A stretch of DNA of 64,000 nucleotides, from the NCBI RefSeq assembly GCF_026248825.1, contig NZ_CP110973.1:4423501-4487500 (forward strand), in the 5' to 3' direction. Shown here piece by piece: positions 33,833-41,742 of this stretch. The notes below the pieces were generated by a model. That model made no database searches and was not told the DNA's origin. It was given only the letters and a program-made list of their open reading frames with translations. A program made the position numbers and the translations under genes. This DNA is from Larkinella insperata. GTDB lineage: Bacteria; Bacteroidota; Bacteroidia; Cytophagales; Spirosomataceae. The first letter of the stretch is position 1; each line of letters begins with the position of its first letter.

Positions 33833-35023
33833 ATGGGAAATGATTTTGATAGTATAATTTGTATTAGTCAAACGCCCTGGAAAGGTAGATTTCAGAACTC
33901 GGCGGTTCAACTGATGTCCGAGTTGGCCCAACGTCACCGAATTCTGTATGTGGACTATCAATATACGATCAAAGACTGGTGGATGGGCGTCACCGGCCGT
34001 CGGGATGTTCCCATCCGTACGCTCTTAAAACTTAGTGACCCGCTCACAAAATTAAAACTGGAAAACGGCAGTGAGATTTACCTCTGGGTGCCGCCCATGA
34101 TGCTTCCGACGAACTGGCTTACAAACCCATCCCACGACAAAGTGCTTCAGTGGAATGTAAACTATCTTACCAGAGAGTTGCGGAAGGTAATGGCGCGGCT
34201 GGGGCTGAAGCAGCCGCTGGTGGTGAATGCTTTTAATCCGGTTTGGGGGCCGCCCATGATTGGGAAATTAAACGAGTACGCGACGGTTTATTACTGTTAC
34301 GACGAAATCACGGCGGAAAGCTGGATCAGTCGGCATGGACAGCGGTACGAAATCGATTACCTTCAGCAGGTGGATGCGGTTATTACCACTTCTGAGGCAT
34401 TGCGCCAATCGAAGTCAGCCTTACAGCCCATTACGTTCTGCATTAAAAATGGCGCCAACTTCGACCTTTTCCATCAGGCTCGTCAACTGGCCGATCAACA
34501 TCGTCCTGAAAAATTAACAGTAGGCTATTTAGGTACTGCTGATAATCGAATAAATATTGATATAGTCGAGTATTGCGCCCGGGTAATGCCCGATGTGGAG
34601 TTTCAATTTATCGGAGAAGTAAATGAGCCCCAACTTAAGATACGACTGTCCACATTTCCGAATGTCGTCTTTACTAAATCGCTCCCGGTGACAAAGCTCC
34701 CTCCCTTGCTTGCCAATCTGTCGGCGGCTATTATTCCTTTCGTTTGTAACGAGCACACTTATACAATATACCCCTTAAAAATTAACGAATACTTGGCGGC
34801 CGGTTTGCCCGTGGTCTCAACGCCTTTTTCTATTCTGGATGAATTTGAGGGAGTCATTGAATTAGCGGATAACGCGGAAAGTTTTGCCCGGGCGTTACGG
34901 CGAGCTCTGCACGATAACACCCCGGAACGAATCAGGCAGCGAGTTGAAGTAGCAAAAGCAAACTCCTGGCAGAAAAGGGCGGAGGAATTTGAAGACATTA
35001 TTCAACAAATAGCCAAAGAGTAA
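33833..35023 (+). CDS. glycosyltransferase, GT-B type (TuaH-like)
   Basis: The 396-residue protein has the two Rossmann-like halves of GT-B enzymes. The N-half has CISQTPWKGRFQNSAVQLMSEL and ILYVDYQYTI, and the middle has TVYYCYDEITAESW and VDAVITTSEAL. The C-half includes IKNGANFDLF, VGYLGTADNRINIDIVEYCA, FQFIGEVN and YPLKINEYLAAGLPVVST, a donor-binding signature of GT4-type enzymes. It is predicted to transfer a sugar in cell-surface polysaccharide synthesis at the cytoplasmic side. The first GTG in frame is immediately followed by the ATG used here. The gene is AT-richer than its surroundings, suggesting transfer. Confidence 0.85.
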   Translation: MGNDFDSIICISQTPWKGRFQNSAVQLMSELAQRHRILYVDYQYTIKDWWMGVTGRRDVPIRTLLKLSDPLTKLKLENGSEIYLWVPPMMLPTNWLTNPSHDKVLQWNVNYLTRELRKVMARLGLKQPLVVNAFNPVWGPPMIGKLNEYATVYYCYDEITAESWISRHGQRYEIDYLQQVDAVITTSEALRQSKSALQPITFCIKNGANFDLFHQARQLADQHRPEKLTVGYLGTADNRINIDIVEYCARVMPDVEFQFIGEVNEPQLKIRLSTFPNVVFTKSLPVTKLPPLLANLSAAIIPFVCNEHTYTIYPLKINEYLAAGLPVVSTPFSILDEFEGVIELADNAESFARALRRALHDNTPERIRQRVEVAKANSWQKRAEEFEDIIQQIAKE

Positions 35024-35071
35024 AAAGGGACCGCCAGTTTCGATAAAACAGCAAGTTAGGGTTAGCCGATT

Positions 35072-36025
35072 ATGCAAAGAATATTATTGAAGTCATTGTA
35101 CGTAGTTGCCTCCGTTAAGTACCCCCAGATGCGGTCTGATTTGCGGTATTTTATCCGCGACAATTACTATTGCAGGCTCAACCAGGTTAAGTATCTATTT
35201 AAAGATTACTTTGTTAAAAAGCAATACAAAGTAGTTGATTATCATGGGGAGTTTGATCAGGAGTTGAGGTATATTCTACCGTTTGCTTATTGGCATCATG
35301 TAAATGGTACGCTTGAAAAAACCATTTCCTGTAAAAACACCAAAGAGTTTTATTTTTTCAGTAAAAACCACGAGGAAAAATATACGGAACGCGTCTGGCA
35401 GGCGGGGTATAATTACTACGAAGTGCCCAATATGACGCATAGTAATACGTTCGATTACAGCAAATGGCTACGAGTACCTTTAAAAAAACAGTACACGAAT
35501 TCGATCTTTGTATACGATAAGCCTATTTTAATTATTGCTAATAAATATAACATAGAGTGGGATAAACCTCCCGTTAACTACCTGGATATCCCAACGCTTG
35601 ATAAACTTATTTCATCACTGAAAGGCAAATACCAAATTATTTACAATCGGCCTCTTGCTCAGCAAATCGTAGGGGATAACAGTGAGACGTTGGATTTGAA
35701 CGAGCATGACTGGATTCGGAAAACTCACCCCGACGTGTTGCTCATGAGTGATCTCTACCAGCAGCATTCTTCCCAGGTAAATAACTACAATCACCTTCAA
35801 TTGATGGTGTATGCCAACTGCAACCGGTTTATCTCGATGCACGGAGGCACAGCCGCCTTTGCCAGTTATTTCGAAGGAATCAACATTATATTGTCTGATC
35901 CCATTGGCGGTATGGAGCACCATTTCAACGAATATGAAACAATTTTTCCCCAGCTATCGGGCGCAAAAATCCTCCACGCCAGAAACCGCGAAGAAGTGCT
36001 CCAGCATGTGTTTACCCACTACTGA
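35072..36025 (+). CDS. uncharacterised protein, possible glycan-synthesis enzyme
   Basis: The 317-residue product has no signal peptide. It contains ELRYILPFAYWHHVNGTLEKT, VPNMTHSNTFDYSKW, LIIANKYNIEWDKPPVNYLD, KYQIIYNRPLAQQIV and a C-terminal CNRFISMHGGTAAFASYF followed by INIILSDPIGG. The last stretch is like the acceptor-binding region of GT-B-fold fucosyl- or heptosyltransferases (…HGG…FASYF). That is resemblance, not identification. It follows the glycosyltransferase gene by 48 nt and shares its lower GC content, so the two were probably acquired together. Confidence 0.6.
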   Translation: MQRILLKSLYVVASVKYPQMRSDLRYFIRDNYYCRLNQVKYLFKDYFVKKQYKVVDYHGEFDQELRYILPFAYWHHVNGTLEKTISCKNTKEFYFFSKNHEEKYTERVWQAGYNYYEVPNMTHSNTFDYSKWLRVPLKKQYTNSIFVYDKPILIIANKYNIEWDKPPVNYLDIPTLDKLISSLKGKYQIIYNRPLAQQIVGDNSETLDLNEHDWIRKTHPDVLLMSDLYQQHSSQVNNYNHLQLMVYANCNRFISMHGGTAAFASYFEGINIILSDPIGGMEHHFNEYETIFPQLSGAKILHARNREEVLQHVFTHY

Positions 36026-36295
36026 GTTGACCGGGCCTGCTGCCCCGGCGCACGGATCGGATTAAAAACCGACAAGTGCCCAGAGCCATTCAGTTACGGT
36101 TACCTTTCAAAAACGTTTACGGCTTTCGCTTGTTGGTCTGGTCGGTATAGCCTTATTTTTCGGGCCGAATCGTTTCCTGCACAACCTGCCAATACCGGGT
36201 TACGAAGAGCCCAACAGATGGGCCGCGTGCTGCGTAGTGAACGATCGACGAAAAAGACAGGTATCCTGAACGTTTTTAGCCAGTAGAAACCGATC

Positions 36296-36868
36296 ATGCA
36301 GCTCAACCTTCTCTGGACCGGCCGAGAATACTATTCCCTGGAAAACTGTTTGGTCGAGACGGGGGAAAGCGGTTCGCAAATCACTTCCACCATCATCGGG
36401 CAGTACGAAGGGAAAATTTACCTGGTCGACTACCGCATTCAAACCAATCCGCAGTGGCAAACCGTTTTATTAGAAGTCAGGAGTCGGCACAGCAATCAAG
36501 TTCAGGCCATCCGGCTGGAAGGCGATGGCAAGGGCAATTGGCGGCAAAACGGTCAGGTAGCCGACGCGTTTGCGGGCTGCCTCGATGTCGATCTTCCGCT
36601 GACCCCGTTCACCAACACCTTGCCCATCCGCCGGCTTGGGCTGCAGCCAGACCAGTCGCGGCAAATCGGGGTTATCTACTGTGATCTGCTGGCAGGCCAA
36701 TTTACTCCGGTTCAGCAGCAATACACCCGACTGGCCGAGACCGCCTATCATTACCAGAACGTTCCGAACAATTTTGAAGCCATTATTCAGGTGGACGAAT
36801 ACGGGCTGGTTGTTGACTATCCGGAACTGTTTGTCCGAACGGCGGCTTTAACAACAAACTACCGGTAG
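36296..36868 (+). CDS. putative glycolipid-binding family protein (DUF1089)
   Basis: The 190-residue protein matches the PF06475-type layout: LLWTGREYYSLENCLVE, STIIGQYEGKIYLVDYRIQ, RLEGDGKGNWRQNGQ, LPLTPFTNTLPIRRLGL and QIGVIYCDLLAGQF, ending VVDYPELFVR. Relatives form a half-calycin-like barrel and bind lipid-like ligands, but the biochemical role is poorly known. No signal peptide is present. The 270 bp upstream hold no gene that I can defend. The stop codon is followed by a 99-codon open frame without a start. Confidence 0.82.
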   Translation: MQLNLLWTGREYYSLENCLVETGESGSQITSTIIGQYEGKIYLVDYRIQTNPQWQTVLLEVRSRHSNQVQAIRLEGDGKGNWRQNGQVADAFAGCLDVDLPLTPFTNTLPIRRLGLQPDQSRQIGVIYCDLLAGQFTPVQQQYTRLAETAYHYQNVPNNFEAIIQVDEYGLVVDYPELFVRTAALTTNYR

Positions 36869-37171
36869 CGTTTCCGGTATGGCAATTGTAAAGTCCTCAA
36901 ACCCGTTGAGAAATCACCTGGTTCGAAGCTCTTTTTAAAGCGAAAGGAAGCCCGAATTAGTGCGGGTGCATGGGGTGGCGAAGTCTACCGGATAGAACCC
37001 GATTCAACCAGCCACCAGCGCATGGGGGTTGTCCCGATGTTTGAAAAAGCCGATTTCACCTTCCTCCAAAAAGCTGGAACCCGGCGGACGTCATGGCCTG
37101 TAAACTCGGGCAAAACCAACGGATGGCCTTTAGGCGGGGTCTTGGCAGTATTTACTGATAATACATAAAAA
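36869..37171 (+). other. 303-bp gap with a start-less open frame
   Basis: In phase with the glycolipid-binding gene, directly after its stop, a frame stays open for about 98 codons. It contains KPVEKSPGSKLFLKRKEARI, GEVYRIEPDS and VPMFEKADFTFLQKAG and ends at 37166, but it has no start codon before its middle. It may be the remnant of a longer coding region (or a stop-codon mutation in the gene before it), or coincidence. No hairpin or promoter stands out. Confidence 0.35.
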
Positions 37172-37540
37172 ATGCAGATTGAATCACACCAGATCAACGA
37201 GGCCTCAATCGCCGAAGTAATTGCTGATGAGACGGTAATTGCGACAACGGAAGACGGCCTGGACTTATTGGGAAATTTATACTATCAGGGTTTCGACAAC
37301 ATTGTGGTGTACGAGAAAAACATCACCCCGGCGTTCTTCGATTTAAAAACCGGCATCGCGGGCGAAATTCTGCAAAAATTCTCCAATTACCGGGTTCGGC
37401 TGGCCATCGTCGGTGACTTCTCCCGGTACCCGGGCAAAAGCATCCAGGACTTTATTTTTGAAAGCAACAAGGCCGGTCATATTAATTTTGTTCAATCAAA
37501 AGCCGAAGCACTGGACTGTCTATCGAAACGCGGCCGGTAA
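37172..37540 (+). CDS. DUF4180 domain-containing protein
   Basis: The 122-residue cytoplasmic protein has the DUF4180 pattern: DETVIATTEDGLDLLGNLYYQGFDN, ITPAFFDLKTGIAGEILQKFSNYRVRLAIVGDF, SIQDFIFESNKAGHINFV. The fold is a small STAS-like alpha/beta unit; its function is not established. In many Bacteroidota genomes these genes lie beside transcriptional regulators, as here with the AraC gene 79 nt downstream. Confidence 0.85.
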   Translation: MQIESHQINEASIAEVIADETVIATTEDGLDLLGNLYYQGFDNIVVYEKNITPAFFDLKTGIAGEILQKFSNYRVRLAIVGDFSRYPGKSIQDFIFESNKAGHINFVQSKAEALDCLSKRGR

Positions 37541-37619
37541 CCGGTTAAGCCCTTGGAAATCATCTGGCGCAATGGTTGGCACTGCGGCAATCGTTTAACC
37601 AGGACGCCCTACCGAAGCT

Positions 37620-38372
37620 ATGTTTGTCAATGACATCGAATACAAATTCATCCAGCCGCCTGCATTTCTTGCGGAGTTCGTGGAAAGCTACTGGATGCTG
37701 GTGAACCATTCAGAGGAAGAAAAGGCCGTTGTGCTGGTGCCGGATGGCCGGGTGGATGTGTTCTTTTCCTATTCGTCCGCGGAGCCGTTTCATACCACCG
37801 TTGCCGGTGTCGAACGGGAAGCGTCGTCGGCTTCCATTCGGCCCCGTACCGTCATTTTTGCGGTCAGTTTTAAGTTGCTGGCCGTCGAATACATCCTCGA
37901 TACGACGGTTTCGGTCAACGAAGTCCGGTATTTGCCCGCCGGTTTCTGGGGAATCACGGCGGATGATTTGGCCGACTTCGGCCGTTTTTGCCAAACCATT
38001 TCGGATATTCTGAAAGGGCTGGCCGACAAAGCGATGGATGGGCGAAAAGTGAAGCTGTTCGAATTGATTTATGGCTCCAACGGCTCGCTGCCAATCCGTG
38101 AACTAGCCGAACGGGCAGCCTGGAGCAGCCGCCAGATCAACCGGTATTTTAACCAGCGGTTTGGGATTTCTTTGAAAGCGTATTGCGACATTCTGCGGTT
38201 TCGGGCGTCGTTTCAGGACATCAGGGCGGGTAAGCTGTTCCCGGAGCAGAATTTTACCGACCAGGCGCATTTTATCCGGGATGTCCGGAAGTTTTCGGGT
38301 GTTACGCCGAAAGGGCTCCGCAAAAATCAGAACGACCGATTTATACAATTTTCGACCTTGGAGAAGCGGTAG
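37620..38372 (+). CDS. AraC family regulator with DUF6597-type N-terminal domain
   Basis: The 250-residue protein starts with the DUF6597-like half (FIQPPAFLAEFVESYWML, AVVLVPDGRVDVFFSYS, VIFAVSFKLLAVEYIL) and ends in an AraC DNA-binding half (IRELAERAAWSSRQINRYFNQRFG, DQAHFIRDVRKFSGVTPKGLRK). Its stop codon TAG is also the first three bases of the TAGGTTTG element of the monooxygenase downstream. The target promoter therefore starts at the end of the regulator gene. The shared TACAA/TTTG promoter block suggests that this regulator and those at 3148 and 15620 control similar sites. Confidence 0.88.
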   Translation: MFVNDIEYKFIQPPAFLAEFVESYWMLVNHSEEEKAVVLVPDGRVDVFFSYSSAEPFHTTVAGVEREASSASIRPRTVIFAVSFKLLAVEYILDTTVSVNEVRYLPAGFWGITADDLADFGRFCQTISDILKGLADKAMDGRKVKLFELIYGSNGSLPIRELAERAAWSSRQINRYFNQRFGISLKAYCDILRFRASFQDIRAGKLFPEQNFTDQAHFIRDVRKFSGVTPKGLRKNQNDRFIQFSTLEKR

Positions 38373-38386
38373 GTTTGTCGCATCAA
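38344..38386 (+). promoter_or_regulatory. promoter block of the FAD monooxygenase
   Basis: TACAATTTT (38344-38352), a 21-nt spacer and TTTGTCGCATCAA (38374-38386). The -7 element TAGGTTTG (38370-38377) is a perfect TAnnTTTG match. The arrangement is the same as at 4021-4063, and the block overlaps the last codons of the AraC gene. Confidence 0.72.
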
Positions 38387-38402
38387 ACCAACAACTTCAA
38401 CC

Positions 38403-39542
38403 ATGTTGATCCAAGACAAAAAAATAGCCATTGTGGGCGGAGGTCCCGGTGGACTGACGCTGGCCAGGTTGCTGCAACGCCGGGGTGCCACGGTTCAGGT
38501 GTACGAACGGGACGTGAACAAAGGTGTCCGGGTGCAGGGGGCCACGCTGGACCTGCACGAAGAATCCGGCCTGGAAGCGATCCGGCAGGCCGGTTTACTC
38601 GACGCCTTCCGGGCCAATTACCGTCCCGGTGCCGACAAGATACGGATTGTGGATCCACACGGCGCCGTTCTTTTTGACGACAATTTCAACGCCGACGATC
38701 AGCTGTTTCGCCCCGAGATTGATCGCGGCCCTCTGCGGAACCTTCTCCTGGAATCGTTGCAGCCGGGCACGGTGGTCTGGAACAGCCACCTGGTGGCGTT
38801 GACACCTCAGGGAGACAGCTGGAAACTGGCATTCCAAAATGGCACCTCGGCCGCGGCCGACCTGGTCATTGCGGCCGATGGGGCTAACTCCAAAATCCGG
38901 CCGCTCATTACGCCCATTAAACCCTTTTACTCCGGGGTTACCATCGTGGAAGGCACGGTGTATCATTCCGAAAAAGCCGTACCCCGCATCCACCAGTTGC
39001 TGAATGGCGGGAAAATATTCGCTTTAGGCGACTCCAAGACGCTGATCGTGAGTTCAAAGGGCGACGGTAGTCTGGTGTTTTACACGGGTTGTAAGACCGA
39101 CGAAGACTGGGTACACCGCAGCGGAATCGACTTCACCGACCGGGCCCGGGTTACCGCCTGGTTTCGGCAGGAATTTACCGGCTGGGATACCCTCTGGCTC
39201 GAATTATTCGAAAACGCGGAGGGCGGTTTTATCCCCCGGCCACAATACTGCATGCCGCTGGACCAGACCTGGGAGACGCTGCCGAATCTGACGATGCTGG
39301 GTGATGCGGCCCACCTGATGCCGCCGTACGCTGGCGAAGGCGTCAACATGGCCATGCTCGACGCCCTGGAACTATCCGATTGCCTCACCAATAGCGAATG
39401 TCCGGATCTGCGCACGGCGCTGATGGCCTATGAAACCCGTATGCGTGCCCGGGCCTCCGAAATTGCCAGAATGACCCTGGAGCAAACCCGGCAACTGCAT
39501 TCCGGTCAGGGCCTGGCCCGTATGCTCGAAATGTTTGCTTAG
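38403..39542 (+). CDS. FAD-dependent monooxygenase, Tet(X)-like
   Basis: The 379-residue class A flavin monooxygenase has the GxGxxG motif VGGGPGGLTLARLL (residues 11-24), the DG motif VIAADGANSKIR (155-166) and the GD motif TMLGDAAHLMPPYAGEGVNMAMLDALELSDCL (297-328). The GD stretch is close to the equivalent Tet(X) segment, which is why the comparison with tetracycline-inactivating enzymes is made. The DG motif instead is like general flavin hydroxylases, so tetracycline is not established as substrate. It lies 30 nt after the AraC regulator and carries the shared promoter block. Confidence 0.87.
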   Translation: MLIQDKKIAIVGGGPGGLTLARLLQRRGATVQVYERDVNKGVRVQGATLDLHEESGLEAIRQAGLLDAFRANYRPGADKIRIVDPHGAVLFDDNFNADDQLFRPEIDRGPLRNLLLESLQPGTVVWNSHLVALTPQGDSWKLAFQNGTSAAADLVIAADGANSKIRPLITPIKPFYSGVTIVEGTVYHSEKAVPRIHQLLNGGKIFALGDSKTLIVSSKGDGSLVFYTGCKTDEDWVHRSGIDFTDRARVTAWFRQEFTGWDTLWLELFENAEGGFIPRPQYCMPLDQTWETLPNLTMLGDAAHLMPPYAGEGVNMAMLDALELSDCLTNSECPDLRTALMAYETRMRARASEIARMTLEQTRQLHSGQGLARMLEMFA

Positions 39543-39547
39543 CAGCG

Positions 39548-39578
39548 TTTGGCCACGGTTTTGGGATTATGTATTTTG
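39548..39578 (+). promoter_or_regulatory. probable promoter of the TfoX-like gene
   Basis: TTTG (39548-39551), a 20-nt spacer and TATTTTG (39572-39578) approach the -33/-7 consensus. The ATG at 39569, an in-frame start of a longer reading, would be inside this promoter, which favours the start at 39605. Confidence 0.45.
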
Positions 39579-39604
39579 ACGATACTAATTCCAAATCGTT
39601 TGAT

Positions 39605-39943
39605 ATGCCTTATAGCGAAGCATTAGCCGACCGGGTCCGGGAGCGGCTGGCCGATCTGCCCAACCTGGAGGAAAAAGCCATGATGGGCGGCCGGCTCTTT
39701 CTGTACAACGACAAAATGTTGGTGGGAGTCATTCAGGACGACTTGCTGTGCCGCATCGATCCTGCTATTTACGAGCAGATGCTCGAAAAAAACGGGTGTC
39801 GGGTTATGTACTCGGGCAAACGGCCCATGAAAGGGTACGTGCTGGTGGATGAAAGCGGCAGGCGAACCCAGAAAGAATTCGACGAATGGATCAACCTGAC
39901 GCTGGATTTTAATCCCAGGGCGAAGTCATCCCGGAAAAAATAA
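39605..39943 (+). CDS. TfoX/Sxy family protein, N-terminal domain
   Basis: The 112-residue protein begins MPYSEALADRVRERLADLPN and has the TfoX_N pattern: VEEKxMMGG-like EEKAMMGGRLFLYNDKMLVGV, DDLLCRIDPAIYEQML, and PMKGYVLVDESG. A basic tail (PRAKSSRKK) follows. The N-terminal domain alone is widespread and its role outside competence is unknown. The start at 39605 is chosen because the upstream ATG falls in the promoter-like sequence. Confidence 0.82.
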   Translation: MPYSEALADRVRERLADLPNLEEKAMMGGRLFLYNDKMLVGVIQDDLLCRIDPAIYEQMLEKNGCRVMYSGKRPMKGYVLVDESGRRTQKEFDEWINLTLDFNPRAKSSRKK

Positions 39944-39960
39944 CGGATCGGTCGCCTTTC

Positions 39961-39996
39961 GTTCAGCCCACCAGACCTCTATCTGGCGGGCTGAAC
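39961..39996 (+). terminator. terminator between convergent genes
   Basis: The arms GTTCAGCCCaCCAGA / TCTGGcGGGCTGAAC pair over 15 positions with one mismatch and a 6-nt loop. The structure is followed by GGTTTTACC. It separates the TfoX-like gene from the SDR gene that ends at 40001. Confidence 0.72.
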
Positions 39997-40000
39997 GGTT

Positions 40001-40738
40001 TTACCACGGACTGACGCCCGTTTCGGGGTTATTGTCCAGGCTGAAGAATCCGCCCGTGGGGCCATCCGCATCCAGCGTAGCGTATTTGACGAGCTGGGCG
40101 GCAGCGTCGTCGACGGTCCGAAAACCGCTGTGGTGGTTGAAATCGGTGGCTGTGTATCCCGGGTCGACAGCATTGACCTTGAAGGCCGAGTCGCGCAGTT
40201 CGTACGCCAGTGCGATCGTGTACGCGTTCAGGGCCGTTTTCGACGGACCGTATGCCGCGCCTTTGACCGCGTAGTAGCGCCAGGTCGGATCGCTGTGCAG
40301 CGTCAAAGACCCTAAGCCGGAGGTGACATTGACAATCCGGGGAGCTTCGGATTGCTGGAGCAGATCCAGAAACGCCTGGGTGACCTGAATAGGACCGAAA
40401 AAGTTGGTGTCGAACACCTGCCGGATCAGGGCCGGGTCGGTGGTGGTGGCGGCCTGGGCCATGCCTCCGCTAATGCCGGCGTTGTTGATCAGGACATCCA
40501 GCACGTCGGTTTTCTGACCAATTTCCTGCCGGGCCGCGGCTACCGATTCCGCGTTGCTCACGTCAATTTCAACGGCTTCAACCTGCGTGAGTCCTTCGGC
40601 GTTGAGCGCTTCAACGGCCTGTTGCCCTTTCTGGCGGTCGCGGCTTCCTAAATACACGTAATAGCCCTGGCGGATCAGCTGGCGGGCGGTTTCGTAACCA
40701 ATGCTTTTATTGGCTCCGGTGATTAAGACTTTTTTCAT
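40001..40738 (-). CDS. short-chain dehydrogenase/reductase (SDR)
   Basis: The 245-residue classical SDR has the nucleotide-binding TGANKSIGYETA, then DVLINNAGISGG, the catalytic Ser in NVTSGLGSL and the YxxxK pair in YGPSKTALNAY, followed by VNAVDPGYTATDF. It oxidises or reduces an unknown hydroxyl or carbonyl compound with NAD(P). It has its own TAGGTTTG promoter (40778-40785) and lies behind the AraC gene on the same strand, like the other regulator-enzyme pairs. Confidence 0.92.
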   Translation of the reverse strand: MKKVLITGANKSIGYETARQLIRQGYYVYLGSRDRQKGQQAVEALNAEGLTQVEAVEIDVSNAESVAAARQEIGQKTDVLDVLINNAGISGGMAQAATTTDPALIRQVFDTNFFGPIQVTQAFLDLLQQSEAPRIVNVTSGLGSLTLHSDPTWRYYAVKGAAYGPSKTALNAYTIALAYELRDSAFKVNAVDPGYTATDFNHHSGFRTVDDAAAQLVKYATLDADGPTGGFFSLDNNPETGVSPW

Positions 40739-40777
40739 GGGTTGGTGACGGTAAAAACCGTGTTGGTGATTCCGCTA

Positions 40778-40785
40778 CAAACCTA
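40778..40785 (-). promoter_or_regulatory. -7 promoter element of the SDR gene
   Basis: TAGGTTTG on the minus strand matches TAnnTTTG exactly and is followed by TAGCGGAATCA. The TTTGTnGC that it begins is close to the 13-mer at 4051 and 38374. No TACAA box is found 30 nt upstream. It lies about 40 nt before the start codon. Confidence 0.65.
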
Positions 40786-40824
40786 CAACCGCCCTTCCGA
40801 AGCCACGCTGCACGGTTTCCGGTT

Positions 40825-41718
40825 TCAATGGTACATTTCGCGGATGCTGGTTCGGTACTCCACGGGGGTCCGGGTGGTCAGGCGTTTGAAGAAGCGGTTG
40901 AAGTAGGAGGCATCTTCGAAACCCAGCCGGGCCGTAATTTCCTTGACAGAATGATCGGTATGAAACAGCAGCCGTTTGGCTTCCAGCACCAGCCGCTCGT
41001 GAATGAGTTCAATCGCCGTTTTGCCGCTTTGCTGCTTGATGGTCTCGCTCAGATGGCCCGCCGACAGGTGCAGCAGGTCGGCGTAGTCGGCCACCTGATG
41101 CAGTTCTTTAAACCGGGCTTCCACCAGCGACTGAAACCGTTTGACCAACTGCCGGTCGACCTGCTGCTGGGCCTGGGTGAATTGTTCGGTATAAAGCCGG
41201 CTCAGGTAAATCAATAGCACCCGCAGGTGGGCCGATGCCATCTCGTGTTGCCAGTCGGCGGGGTACTGGTATTCTGCCGTCATTTTCGCCAGGGTTTCTT
41301 CGACAAACGCAATATCGCGGGCGCTGAGGAGCAGTTCGTGGCCGTTGTACGGATTCTGGATGATCGGGAGTTTTTTCAGCAGGCGGTTGTCGTCGAGCGC
41401 CAGAAATTCTTCCGTAAACGCAACCAGGGTACCGTACATTGGGCCCACTTCTTCTTTCAGGTGGACCTGATGCGGAATGGTAAAATAGAAGGTCTGCGGC
41501 TTTAGCGTATACGGCGTCATGTCGACCCAATGCCGCGTGTTGCCGTCGCGGACGTACGCCAGAAAGTAGTAATCTTTGCGGTGGGGAATGAGCAGCGCAT
41601 CCTGCTGGGACGGCAGCTGGCCGGTGCCTTCCACGACCTGAAACATCGAGTTGCCAGCCCCGTCGAGTGGATTGAGTGCATACCGGGGGATTTCGTGGTC
41701 GGTTCTGATCGGGTTCAT
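40825..41718 (-). CDS. AraC family regulator
   Basis: The 297-residue protein has an N-terminal cupin-type domain (KDYYFLAYVRDGNTRHWVDM, TFYFTIPHQVHLKEEVGP) and a C-terminal AraC domain (HQVADYADLLHLSAGHLSETIKQ, then KEITARLGFEDASYFNRFFKRL with TPVEYR). It is in line with the SDR gene and its TAGGTTTG promoter, and it follows the SWIM-domain gene by 24 nt, so it may also be read from that promoter. Confidence 0.9.
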   Translation of the reverse strand: MNPIRTDHEIPRYALNPLDGAGNSMFQVVEGTGQLPSQQDALLIPHRKDYYFLAYVRDGNTRHWVDMTPYTLKPQTFYFTIPHQVHLKEEVGPMYGTLVAFTEEFLALDDNRLLKKLPIIQNPYNGHELLLSARDIAFVEETLAKMTAEYQYPADWQHEMASAHLRVLLIYLSRLYTEQFTQAQQQVDRQLVKRFQSLVEARFKELHQVADYADLLHLSAGHLSETIKQQSGKTAIELIHERLVLEAKRLLFHTDHSVKEITARLGFEDASYFNRFFKRLTTRTPVEYRTSIREMYH

Positions 41719-41742
41719 GGGGTAAAACGTTGGGAGTGGGGC

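Noticed and set aside
36026..36295. Small membrane protein in the gap before the glycolipid-binding gene
   Set aside because: A frame with LRLSLVGLVGIALFFGPNRF exists, but it has no start codon and its third-position bases are unlike the neighbours; competing frames are equally open.
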